NCBI GenBank assembly: GCA_902984215.1 | Contig: CADWAF010000346.1 | Location: 1-17,144 of the forward strand | Direction of reading: 5' to 3' | DNA: 17,144 nucleotides | Source of the DNA: Willaertia magna | Lineage: Eukaryota > Heterolobosea > Eutetramitea > Acrasida > Naegleriidae | Shown here: positions 1-8,903 of the stretch, one piece after another | How positions within the stretch are numbered: position 1 is the stretch's first letter | How the letters are laid out: every line of letters starts with the position of its first letter | Translations under genes and position numbers: made by a program | The notes under the pieces: model-generated | The model's database searches: none | Told to the model about the DNA's origin: nothing | Seen by the model: the letters and a program-made list of their open reading frames with translations, nothing else

Positions 1-21
1 ATGTTCCTTTTCCTTACCCAT
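1..21 (-). CDS. 5' end of probable elongation factor 1-alpha (partial)
   Basis: On the minus strand an ATG at 21-19 opens a frame that runs off the left edge and reads MGKEKEH. Most eukaryotic EF1A proteins begin MGKEKxH, so six of seven residues fit that family, the GTPase that delivers aminoacyl-tRNA to the ribosome. The codons GGT, AAG and GAA are of the kind favoured in highly expressed genes, and AAG is used where the AT-rich neighbours often use AAA. The leader just upstream is A/C-rich with A's before the ATG, and a TATA box plus T-run lies about 47 bases upstream. Only seven codons are visible, so the name is an inference; another Lys/Glu-rich protein is possible. Confidence 0.5.
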
Positions 22-60
22 CTTTTGTTATTGAGTGTTTGTTTGTATTTTTTTCAACGA

Positions 61-74
61 CAAAAAATTTTATA
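61..74 (-). promoter_or_regulatory. TATA box with following T-run, promoter of the left-edge gene
   Basis: The minus strand reads TATAAAATTTTTTG here, 47 bases upstream of the start codon at 21. A TATA box directly followed by an oligo-T stretch is the classic core-promoter layout of dictyostelid genes. Between this site and the ATG the leader is A/C-rich. Confidence 0.55.
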
Positions 75-598
75 GGCTATGAAAATTTACTTTTTATTTT
101 TGAGAATTTCGGTGTTTGCGATTGGTTGTCTGGTTTGTTACAATGAAAAAAGTTGAGGAAGGCTTGTTAAGGAGGTTTCCAAAAATTTCTATCGGAATTG
201 GTGGTTACTGCTACGTATTTTGATGTAGTTGTTGGTTAGACCTTAAATGTACTATGGGTTTTGAATTGCCTATTAAATTAAATTGAATGGTTACTTGATT
301 TGCTTCTAGTTAATCTGAATTTTGCAGTTTGTTTTATACAAAACGTTGTTTACGCTTTGGAACTAACCCTATTCACTGAGGGATGCAATAGTTGTTTTCT
401 TACCTCAAGTCTTGTTGTTTAAAAGTATTAAATTTCATAAAGTTCAGAATTTTTTATTGTTAAAAGTAGAATAGCTTAATGAAGAGAATGTCTTTTAAAA
501 GAAACTAACATTTGAATTCGGAAAGCTAACAATATTAATTAAATCCAATTATTTATATATTCTTCGCCTTAATTTAAATAATATTAAATATCATACGA
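75..598. other. Gene-free upstream region with strong strand asymmetry
   Basis: No convincing reading frame is present. The plus strand is conspicuously G/T-rich, so the minus strand is C/A-rich: row 121-180 holds about 18 G and 5 C, and row 181-240 about 15 G and 5 C. G+C content is clearly higher than in the other spacers. It probably holds upstream control sequence of the left-edge gene. The best plus-strand frame starts at 143, has only 26 codons and ends at a TGA, and it matches nothing I recognise. Confidence 0.4.
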
Positions 599-606
599 TA
601 TAAATA
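599..606 (+). promoter_or_regulatory. TATA box upstream of the 704 gene
   Basis: TATAAATA lies about 98 bases before the ATG at 704. The leader between them is A-rich and ends in a run of GAA/AAG triplets right before the start codon, which is typical of these genes. Confidence 0.4.
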
Positions 607-703
607 ACACCTCAAAATTAAATTTAAAGAAAGAAACACACTGCAAAGGCTGTTAAGAACAAACAATTTAAAAAACAAAGTAACAAAAAGAAGAAGAAGA
701 AAG

Positions 704-934
704 ATGAGTGACGATAAAAACTTTAGAAGATTAGATAAGACTGATAGTGATTTTAAACGTGACATTAATATGTCAAATAATTTATCAAGTAATACTGGTT
801 TAGGAAGTGCAAAAGATAATAGAGAAGGAAAAGATATTAATACTTTAAGTAGAAATACAGGAAATGAAATTAATAGATCAGGTGGTGATAATTGGAGTAA
901 GAAAGAAACTGATTTTACTTCTGACAAGAAATAG
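704..934 (+). CDS. Small hydrophilic protein, unrecognised (76 aa)
   Basis: I do not recognise this protein. It is very polar: rich in Asp, Lys, Asn, Ser, Arg and Gly, with one Trp (WSKK near the C-terminus), few hydrophobic residues and no Cys. It is probably disordered, with no signal peptide or membrane segment. Support for a real gene is the A-rich leader with a TATA box, A/T-ending codons like those of its neighbours, and a double stop (TAG then TAA). A 117-codon frame lies on the opposite strand, but its Leu/Phe/Ser-rich translation is what the complement of Asn/Lys/Asp codons gives. The composition recalls small stress or development-induced hydrophilic proteins, which is only an analogy. 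Confidence 0.6.
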   Translation: MSDDKNFRRLDKTDSDFKRDINMSNNLSSNTGLGSAKDNREGKDINTLSRNTGNEINRSGGDNWSKKETDFTSDKK

Positions 935-1225
935 TAATTAGTTAAAACAAATAATTATTATTAAATTAGTTTAAAACACCGTTAATTTTCATTGTAAATA
1001 CTTTAAATTGCCCATTAAATAAATATCTTACAAGAAGCAATTGTTGCCTCAAACACAACACGTTTATTTTCACATTTACCTTTTTCACACATTTAGCAAG
1101 CCAAGCCTTTCTTTGCATTACTGTCAAATTCTTTGCCAAAATTTTTTTCACACAATTCAACAACAAATTGGAATTTTTAAAAAAAATTTAAAAAAAATTA
1201 TAAAATTGGAATAAAAAAAGAAGAA
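935..1225. other. Spacer between two plus-strand genes
   Basis: This spacer is 291 bp. The 3' half of the region is T/A-rich and runs into A-rich leader before the ATG at 1226. A CTGTCA hexamer at 1121-1126 belongs to a motif seen in several other spacers. A 66-codon minus-strand frame here (966-1166) has no support. Confidence 0.4.
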
Positions 1226-1855
1226 ATGGGGAAGAAGAATAAAGATCCAAAGAAAAGAGCAGAATTATTAAAATTTCAATATAAAGATCCTGAAGAAAAA
1301 GCAAAAGAACAAGAAAGAAAGGATTTTAATACTAGAATTAAAAAGTTTAGAAAAGCAAATAGAGTTCAAACCATTCAAGCTCAAGCTTGGGAATATATTA
1401 AAGAATTATTTCAAAAGAACAATTTGTTAATATCTTCTTCTTCCGATGTTTCTTCATCTTCCGAAAATAAAAAGGCTTTATCGGAAAAAGAAAATAATGA
1501 AGAACAAGAACAAGAAGAAAAGAGTAATAAACAATTACAAGGCTATAGAATTGAATTGAGAAGCGATGAAGCCTTTGAAGATGATAAATGGAATAAACCT
1601 GTTTTTGGATTGAAATATTTACCTACAATACAACCAATGAATGAGCGGTATAGTAATAGTAGTAGTAATAGTTTAAAGTTTCATGATTATTTAGTTGCTT
1701 TTGAACAAGTGCGAGAAATAAATAAAGAAAAGCAAAAAGAAGAAGAAGAAGAGATAATAACGGAGGCTGAAAATTTATTGTTAAAAATATCATCGGAAGA
1801 AGAATTGGAACATTTTAAAAGAGATAATGCTTTTTTGTATGGTCAAAGTATATAA
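1226..1855 (+). CDS. Charged, coiled-coil-prone protein, unrecognised (209 aa)
   Basis: I do not recognise the family. The first 60 or so residues are strongly basic with alternating Lys/Glu (MGKKNKDPKKRAELLKFQYK), then KKFRKANRVQTIQAQAWEYI, and look helical. Residues about 71-106 are a Ser/Glu/Gln-rich linker. A more ordered stretch follows (GYRIELRSDEAFEDDKWNKP, then PVFGLKYLPTIQP). The C-terminal 55 residues are Glu-rich and probably helical. No signal peptide or membrane segment is seen. The basic start and charged helices would suit a nucleolar or RNA-associated protein, but this is a guess. A possible AATAAA signal lies 22 bases after the stop. Confidence 0.75.
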   Translation: MGKKNKDPKKRAELLKFQYKDPEEKAKEQERKDFNTRIKKFRKANRVQTIQAQAWEYIKELFQKNNLLISSSSDVSSSSENKKALSEKENNEEQEQEEKSNKQLQGYRIELRSDEAFEDDKWNKPVFGLKYLPTIQPMNERYSNSSSNSLKFHDYLVAFEQVREINKEKQKEEEEEIITEAENLLLKISSEEELEHFKRDNAFLYGQSI

Positions 1856-2107
1856 TTTTATTATAATAATATATTTAATAAAGAATATTTAAAAAGTAAT
1901 TTTTATTTGTTGTAAAAAGTGGCATACAGTTCTAAAGAATAAAATTGTTTACAAAATTAATTATTTCAGAACTAATAAAAACTGTCAGATAAAGACTTAC
2001 AACAAAAGAAATTGAATTCAACCCAACATCAAAGATAAAAAATTGTTTAACATTGTAAAACAATATTTAATAATTAAAAAGTGTAAATTTTACAAAAAAC
2101 AATTAAT
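1856..2107. other. Convergent 3' spacer
   Basis: This 252-bp spacer lies between the 3' ends of a plus-strand and a minus-strand gene. It holds AATAAA at 1877-1882 for the plus-strand gene. It also holds ACTGTCAGATAA at 1981-1992, a 12-mer that recurs exactly at 9355-9366. No coding is seen. Confidence 0.45.
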
Positions 2108-2515
2108 TTACAAATCATCATGAGTTTGTGCAATTTTATAATATTCACTATCACTTCTCACTTGCGATTTTAAAGTTTTTGGTTTTTCCCACCATTCCCT
2201 TACAGCATCATGACTAACCATATGGATGGCACCAGAATGTCCACATTGACAAATAATAAACCCACCAGTTGGTCTATAATCAGTACAATTACAACCACTA
2301 TCACAACAACGTGTTGTCATTTGAGTTTCTTGTTTCTTTTGTGGTGGAATATGAATATCAAAAGATAATGCACAAGAAGGACATATCATTATAAAAGTAC
2401 CGTTTTTAATTGCAGTTGGGGTGGCTGGTTGTGTTTTATTACAATGTTGGCAGTGACATTCTTTTTTGAAATCTTCAAGTTTAGGTGGAATATAATTGTG
2501 TGGTTGTTGTGACAT
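2108..2515 (-). CDS. Small Cys-rich putative zinc-binding protein with FAM221-like motif (135 aa)
   Basis: Two Cys clusters are visible. The first is a zinc-ribbon-like pair: C20-H-C22-x2-C25, then C45-P-S-C48 about 20 residues later. The second is C70-C71-x3-C75-x-C77, a Y-R-P turn, then C89-x-C91-G-H93 and H98. The spacing CxCxxY...CxCxH...H resembles the conserved core of the FAM221 proteins of animals and protists, whose function is poorly known. Metal binding is inferred from the clusters. There is no signal peptide or membrane segment; the C-terminal tail is polar. The ATG is preceded by an A-rich stretch on its own strand. Alternatives include any small zinc-ribbon protein; I am confident of the gene and moderately of the family. 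Confidence 0.7.
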   Translation of the reverse strand: MSQQPHNYIPPKLEDFKKECHCQHCNKTQPATPTAIKNGTFIMICPSCALSFDIHIPPQKKQETQMTTRCCDSGCNCTDYRPTGGFIICQCGHSGAIHMVSHDAVREWWEKPKTLKSQVRSDSEYYKIAQTHDDL

Positions 2516-2771
2516 TTTGTTTTTGTGTGAATTGTTATATCCGTTGCATTGTTGGATAATTTATAGTTTTAAAAGTTTACAATAAAGCAGGTTACACTTA
2601 AATTGTGCTGGCTATTACAGTTCAAAACCCCATTTAAACGAATCACCTGCAATATTAGGATAATAGTGTAAAATACATAATGAAATAAAGTCCTCAAAGC
2701 TATCTTATACCGTTTACGTTTTTAAGTAAATTATTGTAAAATATATAGTTGTTTTTGATTGACATTAAAAT
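2516..2771. other. Spacer between two minus-strand genes
   Basis: This 256-bp spacer should hold the promoter of the Cys-rich gene and the 3' end of the C5orf34-like gene. The minus strand reads CAATAAA across the stop codon of the latter. No coding is seen. Confidence 0.4.
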
Positions 2772-4405
2772 TTATTGATTTTCCACAGCCTTTCTTATTT
2801 CATCCAATTTCAAAATCATCTTGTTCTTTTCAGAACATTTTTCAAGCATTTCTTTTAAATGTATTTCTTCTAATCTTTCCCTAATAATTTCTTCTTCAGG
2901 TTTTTTACAATATTCTCTAAAATCAAAGGCCATTACAATATACTTTTTAATATCTAAAGAAATTGATAAATCATCCCTACCACTAATTACATTCTTTATA
3001 ATATCTGCAGTATTTGTTGTCAATGTATAAATAAAACTACCAACATTTTCTTCTGCCAACTCTAAAATTGTTCTGTCACTAAATAAAACCCTAATCCTTC
3101 CATCTTTATATAAAATAAATTTTCCAACTTTATCTAATGTCGATTCCTTAACAATTATTGAAGAATAAGATTTATTTCTTTTCAACGTTGATTGAATAAA
3201 ATTATTTCCTCGATTTTCAACGTTACTTGCTAACATTAAAAGCTCTTTCATTATTGTAAATATAAAACTACAGGGTATTGACCTTTTTACTTTAACGAAG
3301 TTATTATTTCCTTCATCAAAATCAAAGATTTCTTTTGGTAAAATGTTTGGATTGAATGTTTTTGTATTAGGTTTCCTTTTCACATTGTCAAACGACCAAA
3401 AGTTTAAATAGTTAATGCCATCTGTCAAAAAACAACATTCTTCGTTATTAAGGGTCAACTCTGCCACCGTTCCAAAATATTTTAACGTCATATAAGCATT
3501 ATACTCAATAACTAAATTATTTCCCTTTTCAAATGAGCACGATAGAATGGATAGTGAAGTTCTTTCATCTGAGTGCGTCACCAAAGTTCTATAAATTGAA
3601 GAAAAGGTTGACAAATCAAATCCAATGGAAGATAATGTCACTTCTTTTGAATAAGGATAATTTGTAGCTGGTAAAGTAATTGTAAATATTTGTGTTAAAT
3701 CAATTTCAATATTTGTTGTTGAATATTCTTTATATCTTTTTTGATAATAATATTGTGCTATTGTGACAACCCTTTTCCATCTTGGAGGATAATAATGTAC
3801 AGAAAATAATTGATCTAATTTTACATATTCAAATTTCTTCTCACTATAATACAGTAGTATTACAAATGATTATTAAAGATCACTGTAAAGATTATTACTT
3901 ACTTGCTATAAAGTAGAGCAGGATAGGTAATTTTAAAGTGAACACCATTTGGTGACATTGTCAATTGAACTAAATCCGTAAAAGTTGAACTCATTATTGT
4001 AACAGAACCATCTGATTCAAACTTTACAAAATCACTTTGCGCGCTAAACTGTACATGCGTAATTCTAGTATTTGAAGTAAATATCTTTCCTTCATAATAT
4101 TCCTTTAATATACAAGATGATATTAAATAAGGTTCATCCACATGCGAATTATAAAACAATAATAATTGATTCAACTTTAATTTAACATTCTCTTTTCCTC
4201 TATTTTGAACAAAGGCTGTAAATTGATGTTCATAAGGACAAAGCTTTTCATTAATAACTTGATTAATTTCCCTTTCAGTATCTGTTAGTTCCTTTTCATA
4301 AAAATAATAAAAACTTGTTCCTTTATTTACTAACAGTAAACAAGTATAATCTTGATAAATTCCAATGCAACTATCGTCCTTAAATAAAAAAGCCTTCCTT
4401 AACAT
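2772..4405 (-). CDS. C5orf34-like protein, two exons (524 aa)
   Basis: Exon 1 is 4405-3903 and exon 2 is 3843-2772. The 59-bp intron (3902-3844) has GTAAGT and TAG ends, and splicing restores one frame of 524 codons. Parts match what I remember of human C5orf34. The N-terminus has AFLFKDDSCIGIYQD and then a FYEK-type strand. Near residue 186 comes PPRWKR followed by a helix. Near 312 there is NYLNFWSFDN. Near 396-425 comes SIIVKESTLDKVGKFILYKD and then a RVLFSDRTILEL strand, corresponding to the animal C-terminal block (VLKES, GRF, Y.D, F.DG..L). The last 45 residues are a charged helix. The molecular role of the family is unsettled. Two E2F consensus sites lie 44-76 bp upstream of the ATG, suggesting cell-cycle control. 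Without splicing the frame ends after 168 residues. Confidence 0.85.
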
Positions 4406-4448
4406 TTTTTTTAAAATGTAACGTATTAAATTGTTTTTAAAATTGTGA

Positions 4449-4457
4449 GCGCCAAAA
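4449..4457 (-). promoter_or_regulatory. E2F-type site (TTTTGGCGC)
   Basis: The minus strand reads TTTTGGCGC, a full match to the E2F/DP consensus TTTSGCGC, 44 bases upstream of the C5orf34-like start. Such G/C-rich octamers are rare by chance in DNA this AT-rich. Confidence 0.5.
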
Positions 4458-4469
4458 TTTGTAAAATAG

Positions 4470-4481
4470 TTTGGCGGGAAA
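4470..4481 (+). promoter_or_regulatory. E2F-type site (TTTGGCGGGAAA)
   Basis: The plus strand reads TTTGGCGGGAAA, the textbook E2F form, in opposite orientation to the first site and 12 bp from it. It lies inside the divergent promoter between the C5orf34-like gene and the kinase gene, close to the former. Confidence 0.5.
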
Positions 4482-4862
4482 AAAAAAGAAGAAAATTAAA
4501 AAAATATTTCCACCTTCAGTTTACAGTTGTATATTCCTCTAATTCCCTTCCACGAAAGAACTTGATAAGACTACACGTCTATAATGATGAAACAGTATTA
4601 TTGAGAAATTACATTGGAAACGGAGTATAGGTACATGCACCATTAACTTTCAAGCCACCCACATTTAAATTTTTGCATTCCTTTCTATGTTAAACTAAAT
4701 TCCATCCAACATTTCAATTTTTTCACAAAATTTCATCTATTTGAACGTTTGAAAATGCAAGCGCCCAACAACTAATCCACAAAAATTTAAACTGTCAAAA
4801 TGGAAACGAACGGATTGCAACGCTAGCCTAAAAAAAAAATTTCAATAAAAAATAAAAAAAAA

Positions 4863-6366
4863 ATGGGAAATAAGAATATAAAGCCTAACGGTCAAATGGG
4901 CCACTCTGCCTCCTCGTCATCTTTTCATAGCAGTAATAATAATAACGGCGGTAATAATGGTAGTTTTCATAATAACGGAACGACATCTACTACTCCTAGA
5001 GGACAACAACATGGTGGTTCCAATCAAAATTTAAATAATTTAAATAATAAAAATATAAATCCAAATATTAAACATATAGAAAATCATCCAGCAACTGTAC
5101 AATTTGAACAATATAGTGATTCTAATATGTTATATAGTAGTGATGCAAAGAAAGTTACATTAGAAGATTTTATTTTATTAAAAGTTATAGGTCAAGGAAA
5201 TTTTGCAAAAGTTATGCAAGTAAAGTAAGTAGATAACACAAAACACAAATAACTCACAAAATAATTTAAAAAAAAATAATTTTTTTTGATTGATTCGTGA
5301 CATTTTAAATGATCAATTAATTAAACAATTAACTAAATAGAAAAGAAGATACTCAAAAGATATATGCAATGAAAATATTAAATAAAAAGAAATTAGAAGA
5401 AAGTGATCAATTAGAACATATAAAAACAGAAAGAGCAGTTCTACAATATGTTGAACATCCATTCTTAGTAAAATTAATTTATGCTTTTCAAAATGCTGAA
5501 AAACTTTATATGGTTATGGATTTTATTAATGGTGGTGAATTATTCTTTCATTTAAAGAAACTGAAACGTTTCCCTGAAGATTTAGTTAAATTATATTCTG
5601 CAGAATTATTTTTAGCAATTGATCATCTTCATAGACATAATGTTGTATTTAGAGATTTAAAACCTGAAAATGTTTTAATGGATAAAGATGGTCATGTTAT
5701 GTTAACGGATTTTGGTTTAGCTAAATTCCTTTCTAATCAAGATCGTACTCATACTTTTTGTGGAACACCCGAATATTTAGCGTAAGTTTTATTGTTATCC
5801 TCTAACTTTTATATATCTTGTTTGTATTGCTATGAACATTGATGAATGTAAATAGACCAGAGGTATTACTACAAAAAGGACATGGTAAACCAGTAGATTG
5901 GTGGTCTTATGGTACTCTTATTTATGAAATGTTAGTTGGTATACCACCATTCTATTGCGATAATGTTCAAGAAATGTACGATAGAATTTTAAATGCAGAA
6001 TTAATTTTACCTGATGAATTTATTTCATTAGAATGTCAAGATTTATTAGCTAGATTATTAGAAAGAGATCCAAGAAAAAGGTTAGGTAGTGGACCTACAG
6101 GAAGTGATGAAATTAAAAATCATCCATGGTTTAGTGATATTAATTGGGAAGATGTTTATTATAAAAGATATAAGCCTAGATATAAACCAAATGTTAAAAG
6201 TGATGAAGATACAAGTTATTTTGATGAAGAATTTACGCGCCAAACACCTGTAGATAGTTTAAATCAAACTGGAATTTTAGATGAAAAATTACAAAAAGAG
6301 TTTGAAGGGTTTACTTTTACTGAAGGTGATGGTTTTATGAATAAGAATGAACAAATAATTGCTTAA
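4863..6366 (+). CDS. AKT/S6K-class AGC protein kinase without PH domain, three exons (437 aa)
   Basis: Exons are 4863-5224, 5341-5781 and 5856-6366; introns of 116 and 74 bp have GTAAGT/TAG ends. Residues 1-95 are low complexity (Asn, Gly, Ser). The kinase domain follows: GQGNFAKV loop at 110-117, ATP-binding Lys132 (YAMK), Glu151, FRDLKPEN with Asp226, DFG at 244-246, and the PDK1-type activation loop THTFCGTPEYLAPE with Thr259. The AGC tail has a turn motif RQTPVDS (Thr398), very like S6K, and a hydrophobic motif FEGFTF (Thr421), the usual TORC site. All catalytic residues are present, so it should be active. Gly2 invites comparison with the myristoylated Dictyostelium kinase PKBR1, but Ile6 is unusual for myristoylation. 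S6K and PKBR1 orthology cannot be separated here. Targets should be RxRxxS/T-type sites in growth or chemotaxis signalling. Confidence 0.93.
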
Positions 6367-6742
6367 TTTTAAATAATATTATACTCTTTTGTATATTTTA
6401 GGGGATTGTAATGATATCTAATTATTATTATTATTATTACAATAATTAACTTAAAAATACAAATAACCTTGTAACTTTACCAACATTATGTTAATAAAAT
6501 ATTTACACTAAATTTTACACTAAATTAACATTTAAACTGCATTACAGTACCCAAACCAATTAAATTGTTAAAATTATTATTTAAACCAAATTAATTTGCA
6601 TTTCCATTTATTGGATTGACCAAATTAAAGTGGTGTGACCTTGTTGTAAGAAGCAAACAAATGTTATTGTGTTAATCTCACAAAGGAATAGTAAATTGGT
6701 GATCAGTCAGCAAAAAAGAAGAAGGCTTCAAAAAGCGAAAAA
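6367..6742. other. Spacer between kinase and acyltransferase genes
   Basis: This 376-bp spacer contains AATAAA at 6493-6498, a plausible polyadenylation signal for the kinase. A short ATT triplet run lies near 6421-6438. The 80 bases before 6743 are richer in G and A and form the leader of the acyltransferase gene. No coding is seen. Confidence 0.45.
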
Positions 6743-8456
6743 ATGACAAAGTCCAGGAAGAAGAATGCACCAACGAATTTAATCGTAGGCGAGGTTGGCA
6801 ATAATGAGGAATCCACCGTCGCCACTACGAAAGAGTCTTCTTTATCTCCAACGAATAATAATACAATTAATATTACTACTACTGCAACTAGTACATCATC
6901 TGTACCTTTATCATCGGAAGATCAAAAGAAAGATAATTTACTTTCGGTAAATCCAAAATTAAATATTGATAGATTAACAACACCTTTAAAAACATCTGCT
7001 TCTTTACCTTTTGGTTTATCAGAAAGTGGAAGTGGATTTTTTAATACCGATGATGAAGATGTATTTCAATTTGAAGTTAGTAGAGAAATTGAAAATGAAA
7101 TTATTAGAGATCTTAAAGATAAAGTTAGATCTCATCAACAAGAAATTCAACAAGCTGTTCCTTTATTATTTACAGATGTTTTATCATGTCTTAAAGAAGG
7201 TGTTGAACATATTGTTAAGGATGATTTTACTGAATGTTTTAGACCAAAACCTCCAGAGCCTTGGAATAATACTATTTTCTTATTCTTTGGTTGGTCATTA
7301 GGTGTTATAACGCGTTATACAATACTCTTTCCATTACGTTTCTTATTCTTTTTATTTGGTACTCTAATCTTTATCTTTGTTACTTTATTCTTAATGTTAT
7401 TGAGACATTTAATGCCTTCATCTGATAAGAAGAAAGATAATAAGGCTAATAATACAAATGATAAGAAGGCTGGAAAGATTAGTACATTAGATTGGTTAGT
7501 TAGAAAATCATTACAGTATTATAGTTCTATTTGGTTACATAGTATGTCAGCAGTAATTAAAGTACATGGTACACCTCCAGTTAGAAGAAAGAATCAAATC
7601 TATGTTTCAAATCATACTTCTCTATTAGATTTTATCTTATTAACAAATTTATGTGGAGTTGCAACTGTAGGTCAACATCATACAGGTTTTGTTGGTTTTA
7701 TGCAAGATAGAGTAGTTAGTCCATTAAAGAATATTTGGTTTGAAAGATTTGAATCTAGAGATAGAAAGGCTACTTCTCAAAGAATACAAGAACATATTAA
7801 TGATGTTTCTAATCCACCTTTATTAATCTTCCCTGAAGGTGTTTGTGTAAATAATGAATATTGCGTATTATTTAAGAAGGGAGTATTTGAGATTGAAGAT
7901 GTTGAAATTTGTCCAGTTGCCTTAAAGTATGAGTAAGTATTCATTATTAATTGTATTATTAATTGTATCAATTATTATATGATGATGATAATATAGTAAA
8001 ACTTATTCCGATCCATATTGGAGTAGTAAGGATGAATCATTCTTAGTTCATATACTTCGAATTATGAAAAGTTGGTGTTTAGTTTGTGATGTTTACTTTT
8101 TAGAACCTCAAAAGAAATTACCAAATGAAGATGCTATTGCTTTCTCCAATAGAGTAAAAGAATTAATTTCAAGAAAAGCAAAATTACATAACTTATCATG
8201 GGATGGTTATTTAAAGTATTATTCACCTTCTGAAAAGTTAACAGAAGCAAAAAGAAGGGTTAATGCTGAGATTTTAAAGAGACGTTTCTTACTTGGTGAT
8301 GAAGTTGAAGAAAGGGTTATTATGAGAAGATCTACAAGTACAAATAGTTTAAGAGAAGATAGAGAAGAAGAAAGTGGTACATCTCCAACAAGTATTAGTA
8401 ATAATAACAATGCACCAAAGGGCACAAAGAGTAAACAAGTTAGATTTAAGGAATAA
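6743..8456 (+). CDS. Glycerol-3-phosphate acyltransferase, GPAT3/4 family, two exons (549 aa)
   Basis: Exons are 6743-7932 and 7997-8456; the 64-bp intron has GTAAGT and TAG ends. The enzyme family transfers an acyl group from acyl-CoA to the sn-1 position of glycerol 3-phosphate, the first step of ER glycerolipid and triacylglycerol synthesis. Residues 1-105 are a low-complexity Thr/Ser/Asn tail. A family-specific stretch (CLKEGVEHIVKDDF, about 149-162) precedes one or two membrane segments at about 177-222. The PlsC domain has NHTSLLD (His291, Asp296), VGQHHTGFVGFMQD, WFER (332-335) and FPEGVCVNN (363-371); GPAT3/4 usually have Thr where Val367 stands. After the intron the DPYW..S...HILRIMKSW and SWDG..K blocks also match GPAT3/4. 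The C-terminal 60 residues are a polar tail. Family assignment is secure; GPAT3 and GPAT4 cannot be told apart. Confidence 0.94.
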
Positions 8457-8903
8457 TTATTTTAAGATTGGAAATTATGTTTAATTTATATTTAATTTAT
8501 ATTTAATTTATATTTAATTTAAAAAACTTGTAATTTATTAAATATTTATTTATTAATTTTTTATAAATAAGGAAAATTTCAACTTTAGAAAATTTTTATA
8601 AAATATTTTATTAGTTATTATGTCAACCATTTCAATAAATAAAAATGATAAACAAAGAAAATTTAATCGTTGTAAACATTAAAAAATAAATAACATTACA
8701 ATTTACACTTGTAAAATTCTTCTTTCGCCCCAACAAAGACCATTCCAACCAAATTTAAAAGGAACTTACTAATGATGATTCTGAATGTAAAAAACCTTTC
8801 AAAACAAACCGTTGCTAAATGAAAAGTTAATTAAAAAGCGTTAACTTTGAACTGCCAACTGTCACTCTAAATTTAAAAAAAATCTTTTTTTAAAAAAAAA
8901 ATG
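8457..8903. other. Convergent 3' spacer
   Basis: This 447-bp spacer lies between the acyltransferase and the small minus-strand gene. It is very AT-rich, with a short tandem repeat at 8480-8520. Towards its right end (8838-8868) it has more G/C, including TGCCAACTGTCAC at 8853-8865. No coding is seen. AATAAA-type sequence occurs near 8634-8642. Confidence 0.45.
8480..8520. repeat. 11-bp tandem repeat, about 3.7 copies
   Basis: The unit TTTAATTTATA is repeated exactly three times (8480-8512) and followed by a partial fourth copy. It lies 24 bp after the stop of the acyltransferase gene, in its 3' untranslated region or spacer. Confidence 0.85.

Larger units (their letters stand above)
4406..4862. 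promoter_or_regulatory. Divergent promoter region, C5orf34-like gene and AGC kinase
   Basis: This 457-bp spacer separates two head-to-head starts. It carries the two E2F-type sites at its left end and a CTGTCA hexamer at 4792-4797. The last 40 bases before 4863 are A-rich leader. A 61-codon frame starting with GTG at 4445 is not believable as a gene. Confidence 0.5.

Noticed and set aside
104..223. 40-codon open stretch on the plus strand containing an ATG at 143
   Set aside because: Short, closed by stops at both ends, no family resemblance; lies in the probable promoter of the left-edge gene.
574..927. 117-codon minus-strand frame
   Set aside because: Leu/Phe/Ser-rich translation expected from the complement of the 704-934 gene; no start context.
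966..1166. 66-codon minus-strand frame in a spacer
   Set aside because: No promoter or start context, composition not protein-like for this genome, no recognisable family.
4445..4630. 61-codon plus-strand frame starting at GTG
   Set aside because: Non-ATG start, lies over the E2F sites in a divergent promoter, no family resemblance.
4740..4753. Two TTTGAA elements resembling cell-cycle CHR boxes
   Set aside because: TTTGAA is common by chance in AT-rich DNA.
6238..6246. E2F-like core (GCGCCAAAC) inside the kinase coding region
   Set aside because: It encodes the conserved turn motif T-R-Q; position in coding DNA gives no reason to expect regulation, though CGC is a rare codon here.
7011..7301. 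96-codon frame inside the acyltransferase gene (also 7777-7971 and 8219-8425 on the minus strand)
   Set aside because: Shadows of a well-supported GPAT frame.
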